From positions 372,001 to 436,000 of the forward strand of contig NZ_JABULH010000002.1 of assembly GCF_013328205.1 (NCBI RefSeq): a stretch of 64,000 nt of DNA, written 5' to 3'. How positions within the stretch are numbered: position 1 is the stretch's first letter; every line of letters begins with the position of its first letter. Source of the DNA: Sphingomonas hominis. GTDB taxonomy: Bacteria > Pseudomonadota > Alphaproteobacteria > Sphingomonadales > Sphingomonadaceae. The translations under genes and the position numbers were made by a program. Below, one piece after another: positions 1-9,369 of the stretch. The notes beneath the pieces were generated by a model. It ran no database searches and was not told the DNA's origin. It worked only from the letters and a program-made list of their open reading frames with translations.

Positions 1-948
1 GACCGCATCGTCGGCGCGCTGCCGCTGTTCCACGTTTTTGCCAACACCTGCGTGCTTAACCGCACCGTGCTGAACGGTGGCGAGATGGTACTGCTGCCAC
101 GGTTCGAGGCGGGGCAGGTGCTGGACGCGATATCGCGCACGAAGGCGACCGCGTTGCCGGGCGTGCCGACGATGTACCAGGCGCTGTTCGATCATGCGAA
201 GTTCGCCGCTACCGACTTCTCGTCGCTGCGCGTCTGCATCTCGGGCGGCGCGCCGCTGCCCGCCGAGCTGCGTGACAAATGGGGCGCGGCGACCGGCGCG
301 CGGCTGGTCGAGGGCTACGGTCTGTCGGAGAGTTCGGGCGTGCTGACCTGCAACCCGTACGAGGGCGAGCAGCATCCCGGCACGATCGGGCAACCGCTGC
401 CAGGCACGCGGCTGCGGCTTGTCGACAAGGAAGACCCGACGAAGTGGGTCGCACCGGGTGAGCCGGGCGAGATCGTCGCGCAGGGCGCGCAGATCATGGC
501 GGGCTACTGGAACCGGCCGGAGGCGGCGGCGGATGCGTTCGTGACGTTGGATGGTGAGCGCTGGCTGCGCACCGGCGACGTCGGCGTGATCGACGAACAC
601 GGCTTCGTCGCGGTGGTCGACCGGTTGAAGGACATGATCTCGGTCGGCGGCTTCAAGGTATTTCCAAGCCAGATCGAAGAAATCCTCTACCACAACCCGG
701 CGATCAAGGAGGCTTTGGTGGTCGGCGTGCCCGACGCTTATCGCGGTGAGGCACCGCGCGCGTACGTGACGCTCAACGACGACGCAGAGGCGACTGACGG
801 CGCCGCGCTGCTCACGTGGCTCAACCCCAAGCTCGGCAAGCACGAGCGCGTCGATGCGGTGGTGGTGCGTAGCAGCTTGCCCAAGACGATGATCGGCAAG
901 CTCAGCCGCAAGGACCTGCTCGCCGAAATCCGCGCCGAGGCTGGTTGA
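1..948 (+). CDS. Acyl-CoA ligase (AMP-binding), 3' part
   Basis: The frame is open from base 1, so the gene begins outside the window; 315 codons are visible. The product is the C-terminal part of an ANL-superfamily acyl/fatty-acid CoA ligase, which activates a carboxylate with ATP and transfers it to CoA. Numbered from the first visible codon, it shows LPLFHVF (7-13), the adenylate-binding motif GYGLSESSG (about 105-113), the hinge region VDRLKDMISVGGFKV, and PKTMIGK near the end with the catalytic lysine near residue 300. The cytosolic fold is complete for the C-terminal subdomain. It is followed after about 50 bases by xseB on the same strand. The exact acyl substrate cannot be told from this part. 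Confidence 0.9.
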   Translation, partial: DRIVGALPLFHVFANTCVLNRTVLNGGEMVLLPRFEAGQVLDAISRTKATALPGVPTMYQALFDHAKFAATDFSSLRVCISGGAPLPAELRDKWGAATGARLVEGYGLSESSGVLTCNPYEGEQHPGTIGQPLPGTRLRLVDKEDPTKWVAPGEPGEIVAQGAQIMAGYWNRPEAAADAFVTLDGERWLRTGDVGVIDEHGFVAVVDRLKDMISVGGFKVFPSQIEEILYHNPAIKEALVVGVPDAYRGEAPRAYVTLNDDAEATDGAALLTWLNPKLGKHERVDAVVVRSSLPKTMIGKLSRKDLLAEIRAEAG

Positions 949-1000
949 ACGCGCGTGGCGCTGCTTGACCAGTCGCGCCGCACTGCCGCATAGCCCGCGC

Positions 1001-1240
1001 ATGGATCAGGCGATCGAGAACCTGTCGTTCGAGGAAGCGATGCGCGAGCTGGAAAGCATCGTCGGCAAGCTCGAATCCGGCGACACCCCGCTGGAGGACG
1101 CGATCCGGCTGTACGAGCGCGGCAGCGCGTTGCGTACGCGCTGTGCCGAGCGGCTCGACGCCGCGCAGGCGCGGATCGAGGCGATCCGCGTCGGTGCCGA
1201 CGGCAAGCCCGCGGGCGTGCAGCCGTTCAACGCCGGATGA
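1001..1240 (+). CDS. xseB: Exodeoxyribonuclease VII small subunit
   Basis: A 79-residue protein that matches XseB, the small helical subunit of exonuclease VII, which with XseA degrades single-stranded DNA. The family signature is clear: LSFEEAMRELESIVGKLESGD near the start (shown across residues 7-27), then PLEDAIRLYERG. The ATG at 1001 was chosen because a TTG-started extension upstream (965) adds residues not typical of the family. The stop codon overlaps the ispA start as ATGA (1237-1240). An xseB-ispA pair is a common bacterial arrangement, which supports both calls. Confidence 0.93.
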   Translation: MDQAIENLSFEEAMRELESIVGKLESGDTPLEDAIRLYERGSALRTRCAERLDAAQARIEAIRVGADGKPAGVQPFNAG

Positions 1241-2151
1241 GCTCCGCTCCGCTTTCGCCGGCCTCGCCCAGCCTCGCCGACGCGCTGACGCAGGTACAGG
1301 AGGAGATCGACCGCCGCTTCGACCTGCTTCTCGCGGTGCCGGACGACGCGCGCGCGCGCCTCTACCAGGCGATGCGTCACGCCGCGATCGGCGGCGGCAA
1401 GCGGCTGCGTCCGCTGCTGGTGTTCGCCACCGCGCGATTGTTCGATGTAAACCCCGAGCATGCGGGCCGTGCGGCGACCGCACTTGAGGCGATCCACGGT
1501 TACTCGCTGGTGCACGACGATCTGCCCGCGATGGACAACGACGACCTGCGCCACGGCAAGCCGACTGTCCACAAGGCCTATGACGAGGCGACCGCTATCC
1601 TGGCGGGCGACTGCCTACACGCGCTCGCATTTGAGGTACTAGCCGATCCTGCGACGCACCCCGATCCTGCGATCCGCGCCGAGCTGATCGCCGACCTGGC
1701 GCGCGCGTCCGGCCCCGCGGGTATGGCGGGGGGGCAGATGATGGACCTGGTGGCGGAGAACGAGGCGTTCGACCTCGGCACCGTGACGCGCTTGCAGCAG
1801 CTCAAGACCGGCGCGCTGATCTGCGCCGCCGTCGAGGCGGGCGCGATCCTCGGCCGCGTGCCGGCGGACGCGCGAACGCCGCTTCGCGGCTACGCCCACG
1901 ACCTCGGGCTCGCGTTCCAGATCGTCGACGACCTGATGGACGTCGAGGGTGACGAGGAACTGGCGGGCAAGAAGCTGCGCAAGGACGAGGCCGCGGGCAA
2001 GGAGACGTTCGTCTCGCTGCTCGGTATCGAGCGCGCGCGCGAGCAATCACGGCTGCTGGTCGACCAGGCGATCGAGCATCTGCGCCATTATGGCGAGGAA
2101 GCCGACCTGCTGCGCGCCATCGCCCGCTTCGTTGTCGAGAGGGATCGTTGA
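1237..2151 (+). CDS. ispA: Farnesyl diphosphate synthase / short-chain polyprenyl synthase
   Basis: A 304-residue trans-isoprenyl diphosphate synthase. It condenses isopentenyl diphosphate with allylic diphosphates to make farnesyl diphosphate for quinones, hopanoids, undecaprenyl carrier and, in sphingomonads, carotenoids. The first aspartate-rich motif is in LVHDDLPAMDNDD and the second in FQIVDDLMDVEGDEE; GGGKRLRP near residue 50 is the usual IPP-binding segment. Length agrees with bacterial IspA (about 300). It overlaps xseB by four bases and its stop nearly abuts coaD, so the three are probably co-transcribed. A geranyl- or geranylgeranyl-specific product cannot be excluded from the sequence alone. 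Confidence 0.92.
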   Translation: MSSAPLSPASPSLADALTQVQEEIDRRFDLLLAVPDDARARLYQAMRHAAIGGGKRLRPLLVFATARLFDVNPEHAGRAATALEAIHGYSLVHDDLPAMDNDDLRHGKPTVHKAYDEATAILAGDCLHALAFEVLADPATHPDPAIRAELIADLARASGPAGMAGGQMMDLVAENEAFDLGTVTRLQQLKTGALICAAVEAGAILGRVPADARTPLRGYAHDLGLAFQIVDDLMDVEGDEELAGKKLRKDEAAGKETFVSLLGIERAREQSRLLVDQAIEHLRHYGEEADLLRAIARFVVERDR

Positions 2152-2153
2152 CC

Positions 2154-2696
2154 ATGACCGCCGTTCCCGACCAATCGAACGGCACCGGGCACGCGGTCCG
2201 CATCGGCGTTTATCCCGGCACCTTTGATCCCGTAACGCTCGGCCACATGGACATCATTCGCCGCGGCGCGAAGCTGGTCGATCGGCTCGTCATCGGCGTC
2301 ACCACCAACCCGTCCAAATCGCCGATGTTCACGGTTGAGGAACGCATGGCGATGGTCGAGCGCGAGGTCGCGGCGCTGCCCGGCGACATTCGCGTCGTGC
2401 AGTTCGACTCGCTGTTGATGGACTTCGCCGAGCGTGAGCGCGCCAGCGTGATCGTCCGCGGATTGCGCGCCGTCGCCGACTTCGAATACGAATATCAGAT
2501 GGCCGGCATGAACCAGAAGCTGAACGACCGGATCGAGACGGTCTTCCTGATGGCCGACGTCGGCTTGCAACCGATCGCCTCCAAGCTGGTCAAGGAGATC
2601 GCGATTTTTGGCGGCGACATCCGCAAGTTCGTGACGCCGACGATTTGCGAGGAGGTGGTCGCGCGCGTCGCCGTGGTTGGTCGACGCGGGAGCTGA
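2154..2696 (+). CDS. coaD: Phosphopantetheine adenylyltransferase
   Basis: A 180-residue CoaD, which adenylates 4'-phosphopantetheine in the penultimate step of CoA synthesis. The nucleotidyltransferase signature GTFDPVTLGH lies near the N terminus, and RGLRAVADFEYEYQM and ASKLVKEIAIFGGD are typical of the family. An ATG at 2154 was preferred over an in-frame TTG at 2148. The protein carries about 12 extra residues before the core GVYPGTFDP. It follows ispA with only two bases between stop and start, so translation may be coupled. Confidence 0.94.
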   Translation: MTAVPDQSNGTGHAVRIGVYPGTFDPVTLGHMDIIRRGAKLVDRLVIGVTTNPSKSPMFTVEERMAMVEREVAALPGDIRVVQFDSLLMDFAERERASVIVRGLRAVADFEYEYQMAGMNQKLNDRIETVFLMADVGLQPIASKLVKEIAIFGGDIRKFVTPTICEEVVARVAVVGRRGS

Positions 2697-2778
2697 CATT
2701 CCGCTGCGCCATTCACGTTGGCGTAAGCCGTGAATTGCTTTAGGCGGGCACATCTTCGTTCATCACCGTGAAGGCCCG

Positions 2779-3477
2779 ATGCGCTTCCTTGCCGCTTTCC
2801 TGTCGCTGATCCTGTCGTTCGTCGCACTTCCCGCGCTCGCCCAGGCACCGCAGCCGGCCGCTGCCACGCCGGCGCAGCCGCTGCCGACGACCGATCTCCA
2901 GAACGTCTGGCTGCTTGACCTGTCGACCGGCGGGCGCGTCGCGATCCTGCTCCGCCCCGATGTCGCGCCCAAGATGGTGGAGCGGATCAAAACGCTGACG
3001 CGGCAGCATTTCTACGATGGTCTGGTGTTCCACCGCGTGATCGACGGCTTCATGGCGCAGGGCGGCGACCCCAAGGGCGACGGCACCGGCGGGTCGCAGC
3101 TGCCCGACGTCGCGGCGGAGTTCAACTATCTGCCGCACGTCCGCGGCGCGGTCGCGGCGGCGCGCGCCGAGGCGGAGAACAGCGCCAACAGCCAATTCTA
3201 CATCGTGTTTCAGCCCCGCTTGCAGCTCGACAAAAAGTACACGGTGTTCGGCCGCGTGATGACCGGCATGAACTACGTCGACGCGATTGAGCGCGGCGAG
3301 CCGCCGGCGACCCCCTCGCGCGTCGTCCACGCTTATATCGCGAGCGACAATCCGCCGGCTTACCAGCCCGGCGCCACCACCGTGATCCCTGCCGCGCTCG
3401 GCGATGTCACGTTGCCGGGTGCGCAGAAGGCGACGCCCGCCGCTGCTCCGGCCAAGAAGCGCTCCACACGCCGCTGA
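2779..3477 (+). CDS. Cyclophilin-type peptidyl-prolyl isomerase, exported
   Basis: A 232-residue cyclophilin that catalyses cis/trans isomerisation of prolyl bonds. A clear signal peptide (MRFLAAFLSLILSFVALPALA, cut after about residue 21) sends it to the periplasm, where it would help outer-membrane or secreted proteins fold. Family motifs are FHRVIDGFMAQGGDPKGDGTGG and NSQFYIVF. The C-terminal about 30 residues (PGAQKATPAAAPAKKRSTRR) form a basic, low-complexity tail. It sits between coaD and queA on the same strand. A separate promoter in the 82-base gap after coaD is possible but not evident. Confidence 0.92.
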   Translation: MRFLAAFLSLILSFVALPALAQAPQPAAATPAQPLPTTDLQNVWLLDLSTGGRVAILLRPDVAPKMVERIKTLTRQHFYDGLVFHRVIDGFMAQGGDPKGDGTGGSQLPDVAAEFNYLPHVRGAVAAARAEAENSANSQFYIVFQPRLQLDKKYTVFGRVMTGMNYVDAIERGEPPATPSRVVHAYIASDNPPAYQPGATTVIPAALGDVTLPGAQKATPAAAPAKKRSTRR

Positions 3478-3489
3478 GAGTATCCGGGC

Positions 3490-4515
3490 GTGAACGTCGA
3501 CCTGTTCCATTTCGAGCTGCCGAACGATCGCATTGCCTTGCGTCCGGCGGCGCCGCGCGACGCCGCGCGGATGCTGGTGGTCGACGGCGACGGCCTGCAC
3601 GACCGTGTCGTGTCAGACCTGCCGGGGGCGCTGCGCGCCGGTGACCTGTTGGTGTTCAACGACACGCGCGTGATCCCGGCGCAGTTGGAAGGTTTGCGCG
3701 GGCAGGCGCGGATCGGCGCGACGCTCCACAAGCGTGAAGGACCGCGGCGATGGCGCGCGTTCGTGCGCAACGCCAAGCGATTGCGCGACGGCGACGTCAT
3801 CGACTTCGGTGGCGGTGTGCAGGCAACGGCCGGCGCGCGCGAGGAGGACGGCAGCCTCGCCTTCGACTTTCACGGTGACGAACCGGTCGAGCTGCTGCTG
3901 GAGCGCGCTGGCCGCATGCCGCTGCCGCCGTATATCGCGGGCAAGCGCCCGACCGATGCGCGCGACGCGGACGATTACCAGACGATGTTCGCGCGCGAGG
4001 CGGGCGCGGTCGCCGCGCCCACCGCAGCGCTGCATTTTACCCCCGATCTGCTGGCGCGATTGGCTGCGGCCGGTATCGATCACGCGACGCTGACGCTTCA
4101 CGTCGGCGCGGGCACGTTCTTGCCCGTGAAAGCGGAGGACACCGCCGACCACCGCATGCACGCCGAATGGGGTCGCATCGATGCCGAAACCGCGGAGCGC
4201 CTCAACGCGGTGCGCGCGCGTGGTGGCCGCGTAATTGCGGTGGGCACCACCTCGCTGCGCCTGATCGAGAGCGCGGCAGGTGAGGACGGCGTGATCCGCC
4301 CGTTCGAGGGCGACACGGCAATCTTCATCACGCCGGGTTATACGTTCCGGGGCATCGACGGGCTGATGACCAATTTTCACCTGCCGCGATCGACCTTGTT
4401 TATGCTGGTATCGGCGCTGATGGGGCTGGAGCGGATGCAGTCGGTTTACGCCCACGCGATCGACGATGGCTATCGCTTCTACTCCTACGGAGACGCCTCG
4501 CTGCTCCTTCCGTGA
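3490..4515 (+). CDS. queA: tRNA preQ1(34) S-adenosylmethionine ribosyltransferase-isomerase
   Basis: A 341-residue QueA, which transfers and isomerises the ribosyl group of SAM onto preQ1 in tRNA to give epoxyqueuosine. It begins [24 protein letters not shown], typical of the family, from a GTG start at 3490, 12 bases after the isomerase stop. Other signatures are [39 protein letters not shown] and [16 protein letters not shown]. Tgt, which acts just before QueA in the same pathway, lies downstream at 6271 with two unrelated genes between, a loosened version of the usual queA-tgt pairing. Confidence 0.96.
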   Translation: MNVDLFHFELPNDRIALRPAAPRDAARMLVVDGDGLHDRVVSDLPGALRAGDLLVFNDTRVIPAQLEGLRGQARIGATLHKREGPRRWRAFVRNAKRLRDGDVIDFGGGVQATAGAREEDGSLAFDFHGDEPVELLLERAGRMPLPPYIAGKRPTDARDADDYQTMFAREAGAVAAPTAALHFTPDLLARLAAAGIDHATLTLHVGAGTFLPVKAEDTADHRMHAEWGRIDAETAERLNAVRARGGRVIAVGTTSLRLIESAAGEDGVIRPFEGDTAIFITPGYTFRGIDGLMTNFHLPRSTLFMLVSALMGLERMQSVYAHAIDDGYRFYSYGDASLLLP

Positions 4516-4852
4516 CTTGATGCGCGCGCGCCGCGTTGATTAGTTCGCGGTGCTCGTCGTGCAGCGAGCCGTGATCTGATGATCGCCAGCATTCGCATTC
4601 AATCGCCTGCTCAATGCTCAACGAAGCTGCCGGGTGGGAGGGTTCGCGAGCCGCAACCGGCAACCAGCGCCGACGCGATCGATGCTCCGGCGGCTGCAAG
4701 GCCTTTGCTGCACTTCGGCAGGCTGCTCATCGCGCTCTGCTCCCACAATGCGTACTGTTGGCCCGTAAACTAGGGCTGAGTTTAGTCACGCCCGTTGGAT
4801 GATCAGCCTCGACCGGCGTTGGCAGCGGCAGTCACCGAATCTGGTTGGCGGA
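4516..4852. other. Intergenic region, no supported gene
   Basis: This 337-base gap lies between queA (+) and the VOC gene (-), so both neighbours end into it. Short open frames here have no recognisable motif and lack good ribosome binding sites. I saw no convincing terminator hairpin or RNA gene. Confidence 0.5.
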
Positions 4853-5188
4853 TCAGGCCGATTGCATGATCGCCAGTTCGAGCCCGTTGGGATCGAGGAA
4901 GTGAAAACGTCTGCCACCCGGAAACGAGAAGATCGGCTTGCTGATGCGGCCACCGGCTGCTTCGACGGCGGTCACGGCCGCTTCGATGTCGTCCACCAGC
5001 ACGACCGGCAAAGGCGCGCCCGGCGCTTCGGTCGCGTCTCCCTGTAGGCCCAGGTCGACGTCGCCGTTCGTGGTGCAGGAGTAGCTGGGACCGAAGTCGG
5101 TCAGCTTCCACCCGAATACGGTCGAGTAGAAGGTTCGTGCCGCACCCAAGTCACGTGCGGGAAGCTCGATGAAGTTGATGCGGGTCAT
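4853..5188 (-). CDS. VOC-superfamily (glyoxalase/bleomycin-resistance-like) protein
   Basis: A 111-residue single vicinal-oxygen-chelate domain. The N-terminal NFIELPARDLGAARTFYSTVFGW and the C-terminal FHFLDPNGLELAIM are diagnostic of the two beta-alpha-beta modules; the glutamate in GLELA is the position that usually ligates metal. Members include glyoxalase I, dioxygenases and antibiotic-binding proteins, and nothing here tells which applies. It is a lone gene, transcribed against queA, with a 549-base gene-poor region upstream. The cytosolic location is inferred from the absence of a signal peptide. Confidence 0.85.
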   Translation of the reverse strand: MTRINFIELPARDLGAARTFYSTVFGWKLTDFGPSYSCTTNGDVDLGLQGDATEAPGAPLPVVLVDDIEAAVTAVEAAGGRISKPIFSFPGGRRFHFLDPNGLELAIMQSA

Positions 5189-5737
5189 CGGTAAGCTCCT
5201 GTGTATGTTAGCGGACGCGTTTGGCGGTAAGTTTCGAAATACTGCGGATCACCCGCGATCTGTATTTGGTCGGCTGCGATCTGCCCCCCCGTGGAGATGC
5301 AACAGCACTGATCGGCGTACTAAGCTAGCCGATGCCGATCGTGGAGCAAAGGTGCTTCGCTGATGTCGCCACACGCGGTGGCGTTGTTGCGGAACGTGTA
5401 CGTGGACGCGCCCGCCATGGCCGCAGCCCCGAACCTTGCTCGTGTTCGGGAGCAGGCCTAGTGGCCCTGGATGCGACGGCGTAGCGGAAGATCGGTCAAT
5501 GGACGTGCGTCGATATGCTCCTTAGCCGGGAGCGATGGCGGTGGACAGTGTTGCCAAGGTCACTGCCAGCGCCGGGCTTACCCGGGTGGGGCGTGAGCCG
5601 CACGGACGACCGTGCCGAAGGAGGTTTGTTGGAAGGCTTACCTCCCCTATGTCGCCGAAAGGATCGTTGATGCCGACGAATGCCTTGGGTTCCGAACGGA
5701 CCCTTACGTTTGATGTCGGCCGAATTGGATCATGTAG
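5189..5737. other. Gene-poor region, 549 bases
   Basis: No frame here gives a recognisable protein. The base composition is less strictly G/C at third positions than in flanking genes, which suggests decayed or non-coding sequence. A minus-strand open frame that runs on into the EF-hand gene is antisense to it and is not supported. The region must hold the promoters for the VOC gene (left) and the EF-hand gene (right), but I could not place them. Confidence 0.45.
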
Positions 5738-6274
5738 ATGGTAATGTTGCCAATGATCGTCGCCTGGGCGCTGCAGGCGGCCGCGTCCGGGGATGGCGGC
5801 GAGGTCGTGGTGCGGGCGCCGCTGCCTGCCACGCCGCAGACGCCCGCGACGATGGTGGTGGAGCCGGTCGCGATGATGATCGCGGCATTCGATGCCGATG
5901 GCGACGGGCTGGTCGACCGCGCCGAACTGTCCGACGGCGTGCGGCGATCGTTCGAGGCGGTGGACACCGCAAAGGCGGGCCGGCTGCGCTACATCGTGTT
6001 CGCCGACTGGTCGGAGCGCTGGCTGGGCGATCGCAACGCCTTGCCGAGCCCATTTGAGGTCGACCGCAACCAAGACGACCAAGTGTCGCTCGACGAGTTG
6101 CAGGATCATTTCTCGCGATTGTTCGCGCGCTACGACCGGGATGGCGACCGCCGGATCAGCCGCACCGAGTTGCTGACCTATCGCACCGCGCCGATCGACG
6201 CCAAGGGGCCGACCGCGGGTCGCCCACCCATGAAACCCGCACCGAAGTCAGAAAAGAAGCGCCGACCCGAATGA
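5738..6274 (+). CDS. EF-hand domain protein, probably exported
   Basis: A 178-residue protein with three EF-hand-like calcium loops: D52-E63 ([12 protein letters not shown]), D109-E120 ([12 protein letters not shown]) and D133-E144 ([12 protein letters not shown]). The first and third have the full DxDxDG pattern and the middle one is weaker. The N-terminal stretch [18 protein letters not shown] looks like a short signal peptide, so a periplasmic calcium-binding role is likely. The C terminus is proline- and lysine-rich ([16 protein letters not shown]). The stop overlaps the tgt start as ATGA, so the two are translationally coupled, though a functional link to queuosine synthesis is not known. 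Confidence 0.85.
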   Translation: MVMLPMIVAWALQAAASGDGGEVVVRAPLPATPQTPATMVVEPVAMMIAAFDADGDGLVDRAELSDGVRRSFEAVDTAKAGRLRYIVFADWSERWLGDRNALPSPFEVDRNQDDQVSLDELQDHFSRLFARYDRDGDRRISRTELLTYRTAPIDAKGPTAGRPPMKPAPKSEKKRRPE

Positions 6275-7419
6275 CCCGTTTTGCCTTCACCATTGCCGCC
6301 ACTGACGGCGCCGCGCGCACCGGCGCAATCGCGATGGAGCGCGGGGTGATCCGCACGCCCGCGTTCATGCCGGTCGGCACCGCCGCGACGGTCAAGGCGA
6401 TGAAGCCCGCCGACGTGCGCGCGGCGGGCGCTGACATCATCCTGGGAAATACCTATCACCTGATGCTGCGCCCTGGCGCCGAGCGCGTGGCGCGGCTGGG
6501 CGGATTGCACGCGTTCATGGGATGGGACCGCCCGATCCTGACCGATTCGGGCGGCTATCAGGTGATGAGCCTGTCGGCGCTCACCAAACGGTCGGAGGAG
6601 GGCGTCGCGTTCCGCTCGCACTTGGACGGCACGCGCCACATGCTGAGCCCGGAGCGCTCGATCGAGATCCAGCGGCTGCTCGGCAGCAACATCACCATGG
6701 CGTTCGACGAACTGGTGCCGACCACCTCGACGCGCGAGGTGCAGGCCGCCGCGATGGAGCGATCGATGCGCTGGGCGAAGCGCAGCCGCGATGCGTTCGA
6801 CGGACTGGACGGCCGCGGCGGCGAGCAGCACGCGCAGCGCAATGCGATCTTCGGCATCCAGCAGGGCGCGCTCGACGAAGGGCTCAGGCGTTCGTCGGCC
6901 GACGCGTTGGTGGACATCGGCTTCGATGGCTACGCGATCGGCGGGCTGGCGGTGGGTGAGGGGCAGGAGGCGATGTTCGCCTGCCTCGATTATGCGCCGA
7001 ACCAATTGCCCGCCGATCGTCCGCGCTACCTGATGGGGGTGGGCAAGCCTGACGACATCGTCGGCGCGGTGGAGCGCGGGGTCGACATGTTCGACTGCGT
7101 GCTGCCGACGCGATCGGGGCGGACGGGGCAGGCGTTCACGCGCACCGGCCCGATCAACATTCGCAACGCGCGCTTCGCGGAGGATCAGGCGCCGCTCGAT
7201 CCGGCGTGCGCGTGCCCGGTGTGCGGCACGTGGAGCCGCGCCTACCTGCATCACCTGGTGCGCGCGGGCGAGATGCTGGGCGCGATGTTGATGACCGAGC
7301 ACAACATCTTCTTCTATCAAGCGTTGATGGCCGACCTGCGCGCTGCAATTGCCGGCGGTACGCTGAGCGTATTTGCCGACGATTTCCGGTCGCGATACGG
7401 CGGGGGCAAGGGAGAGTGA
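6271..7419 (+). CDS. tgt: tRNA-guanine(34) transglycosylase
   Basis: A 382-residue Tgt, which swaps guanine-34 of GUN anticodon tRNAs for preQ1. The catalytic aspartate D92 lies in [10 protein letters not shown] and the second active-site aspartate D275 in [14 protein letters not shown]. The zinc site [16 protein letters not shown] gives ligands C313, C315, C318 and a histidine at 327-328. Length matches the bacterial family (about 375). The ATG overlaps the EF-hand stop. Together with QueA upstream this supplies the two tRNA-level steps of queuosine formation; preQ1 synthesis genes are not in the window. Confidence 0.97.
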   Translation: MTRFAFTIAATDGAARTGAIAMERGVIRTPAFMPVGTAATVKAMKPADVRAAGADIILGNTYHLMLRPGAERVARLGGLHAFMGWDRPILTDSGGYQVMSLSALTKRSEEGVAFRSHLDGTRHMLSPERSIEIQRLLGSNITMAFDELVPTTSTREVQAAAMERSMRWAKRSRDAFDGLDGRGGEQHAQRNAIFGIQQGALDEGLRRSSADALVDIGFDGYAIGGLAVGEGQEAMFACLDYAPNQLPADRPRYLMGVGKPDDIVGAVERGVDMFDCVLPTRSGRTGQAFTRTGPINIRNARFAEDQAPLDPACACPVCGTWSRAYLHHLVRAGEMLGAMLMTEHNIFFYQALMADLRAAIAGGTLSVFADDFRSRYGGGKGE

Positions 7420-7421
7420 CG

Positions 7422-7610
7422 ATGAGCGACGAGCCGAACGAGATCCTCGAAGCAGCCAAAGCGGCCAAGGCGCACGAGAGCGCGGGCGCCGACAAGGCCA
7501 AAGCGAGCGACAAGGCGCGACGCTGGCAATTGGGCAAATATGTCGGGGTCGGCATCGGATCGGCCGCGGTCGCCGCGGCGCTGCTGTTCGCCAATGGCAA
7601 GAAGCGCTGA
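7422..7610 (+). CDS. Small single-pass membrane protein, unknown
   Basis: A 62-residue protein starting at the ATG at 7422, two bases after the tgt stop and preceded by GGGAG. The first half is charged and alanine/lysine-rich (EAAKAAKAHESAGADKAKASDKARR), likely helical. The second half has one hydrophobic segment (about residues 39-57, GVGIGSAAVAAALLF) and a basic tail NGKKR. I do not recognise the family. Its place directly behind tgt suggests co-transcription. Small proteins of this make-up are frequent in sphingomonads, but no function can be assigned. Confidence 0.65.
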   Translation: MSDEPNEILEAAKAAKAHESAGADKAKASDKARRWQLGKYVGVGIGSAAVAAALLFANGKKR

Positions 7611-7747
7611 CGCCCTGTCGCCGGTCCGGACCGTGCCAGCGTGGCACGGCGCGCAGATGCTAGCGGTTCAACAAGGTTTGATCGGCTAAGGCTGCGAGAC
7701 GCCCGCCACATCGGCGCGCGGATAACGGAGCAGCGACGATCCCCCGC

Positions 7748-8848
7748 ATGGCCGATCCCGGACAGCCACGAACAGCGATCGTGCGGTTGCGCGAGGTACG
7801 CGTGCTGCCGGTCGTGCTGCTGGGACTCGCAATCTTGGCGGGGTCGGCGCTGCTGGCGCAGGCGATGCTGCGCGTGATCGGCGTCGACCACGTGGTGGTG
7901 CGCTCGGTGGCGAGTGCGGCGGCGAGCGTCAGCGTGCCACCGCCGCGGCGCGCGCGCGCGGTGCCGCCGGCACCGGTCTATGCGTCGCCCGCGGCCGGGA
8001 CGACGGGCACGATCGCGCTGCCGCCAGTGCCGATCGCGTTCGATCGCGCGCCGATCGGCGACGGCTCGATCGTGGCGGCCAGGCCGTTCTCGACCGCGCG
8101 GGCAAGCGCCGTCGACCGCGCGCGCGCGCTCGAGTGCCTGACCGCAGCGATCTATTACGAGGCGGCGTCCGAGCCCGACGACGGTCAGCGCGCGGTGGCG
8201 CAGGTCGTGCTCAACCGCGCGCGTCACCCGGCCTTTCCCGCGACCGTGTGCGGCGTGGTATATCAGGGGTCGGAGCGCAGCGTGTGCCAGTTCAGCTTCG
8301 CGTGCGACGGTGCGATGGCGCGCGTGCCGTCACCCGGCGGTTGGGCGCGCGCGGCGCGCAACGCGGCGGCGGCGCTCGGCGGTTACGTGTTCGCAGCCGT
8401 GGGTCTGGCGACCCATTATCACACCTATGCCGTCACCCCGACGTGGAACCGCACCCTGGTGATGACCGACGCGATCGGCGCGCATTTCTTTCATCGTTGG
8501 AAGGGCTTTTGGGGAACGGCGAGTGCGTTCATCCAGGGCTATCGCGGAGGCGAGCCGGTGCCGGGACCACACCGCCGACTGGGTCCACTGCTCGACATGC
8601 CAGTAGTTGCGGCCAATCAGGCCGTGGTGTCGTCTGCGTTCAGCGTCGAGGCGATGCCGCCGATGCCGAGCGCCGCACCCACGCCGGCGCCGACGCGCGC
8701 GGTTACGCCCGAGACGCAGGTTCAACCGCGTCACGCGCAGAGCGGCGAGGCGATCGCGCCAGCGGCGACCACGGCACCACCGCGCGAGGGGCCGCCCGAA
8801 TCGCAGGTCCTGGACCGCTGGAAGGACTCGGGCAAGCCGCTCAAATAG
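7748..8848 (+). CDS. Cell wall hydrolase, SleB family (Hydrolase_2)
   Basis: A 366-residue protein with an N-terminal membrane anchor (about residues 19-42, VLPVVLLGLAILAGSALLAQ) and a periplasmic SleB-type domain at about 127-245. The signature is LTAAIYYEAASEPDDGQRAVAQVVLNR; E138 is the expected catalytic glutamate. SleB domains cleave peptidoglycan glycan strands; in non-sporulating alphaproteobacteria they serve in wall remodelling. Two long low-complexity stretches rich in proline and alanine flank the domain (about 55-115 and 290-350), like spacers. The gene stands alone on + and converges with the lipoprotein at 8855. Confidence 0.88.
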   Translation: MADPGQPRTAIVRLREVRVLPVVLLGLAILAGSALLAQAMLRVIGVDHVVVRSVASAAASVSVPPPRRARAVPPAPVYASPAAGTTGTIALPPVPIAFDRAPIGDGSIVAARPFSTARASAVDRARALECLTAAIYYEAASEPDDGQRAVAQVVLNRARHPAFPATVCGVVYQGSERSVCQFSFACDGAMARVPSPGGWARAARNAAAALGGYVFAAVGLATHYHTYAVTPTWNRTLVMTDAIGAHFFHRWKGFWGTASAFIQGYRGGEPVPGPHRRLGPLLDMPVVAANQAVVSSAFSVEAMPPMPSAAPTPAPTRAVTPETQVQPRHAQSGEAIAPAATTAPPREGPPESQVLDRWKDSGKPLK

Positions 8849-8854
8849 GTCGGG

Positions 8855-9268
8855 TCAGCGGCAGCGCACGTTGTTGCGATCGACCGATTGGCCGAGCGCC
8901 GCACCCCCCGCGCCGCCCAGCAGCGCGCCGAGCAGACCCGACCCTCCCGGAGCGACTGCCGATCCCAGCGCGCCGCCGGCGAGCCCGCCGACGATCAGCC
9001 CGGTCGTGCCATCGCTGCGGCGGCAATAGTAACGCCCATCGCGTCCGGCATAAACGCGGTCACGTCGGCTCAGTCGGCGCTCGCGATAACTGGGATCGTC
9101 GCGATAGTAGCGATCGGCGTAATAGCCGTTGTACGCCGGGTCGGGGCGATTGTAATCGTACGCACCATAGCCGTTATAGCCCGCGTAACGCGGACCCGCC
9201 CCGTAATTGCTCGCGCACCCCGCCACCAACACCGCCGCGCCCAGCGCCGCCATCGTCAACTTCATCAT
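8855..9268 (-). CDS. Glycine-zipper 2TM lipoprotein
   Basis: A 137-residue lipoprotein. The N terminus MMKLTMAALGAAVLVAGCASN has a clear lipobox (LVAGC) for signal peptidase II. A tyrosine/arginine-rich middle (YNRPDPAYNGYYADRYYRDDPSY) leads to a glycine zipper (about residues 90-128: GLIVGGLAGGALGSAVAPGG and GGAGGAALGQ) as in the Rick_17kDa/SlyB surface-antigen family. Such proteins insert in the outer membrane or its inner leaflet. It ends six bases from the convergent SleB gene. The physiological role is unknown. Confidence 0.85.
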   Translation of the reverse strand: MMKLTMAALGAAVLVAGCASNYGAGPRYAGYNGYGAYDYNRPDPAYNGYYADRYYRDDPSYRERRLSRRDRVYAGRDGRYYCRRSDGTTGLIVGGLAGGALGSAVAPGGSGLLGALLGGAGGAALGQSVDRNNVRCR

Positions 9269-9369
9269 TCGCCTCCTTGATCCAGGTCAAGGCGCAATGA
9301 TCTTAGGGCCGATTGGGTTGCATATCGGCCGTAGTTACCGAGACGGCGCGAGCGCGGCTGCCTCCTTCC

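Noticed and set aside
4579-4802. Short plus-strand frames between queA and the VOC gene
   Set aside because: No motif, no good ribosome binding site, and the two frames overlap each other; likely non-coding.
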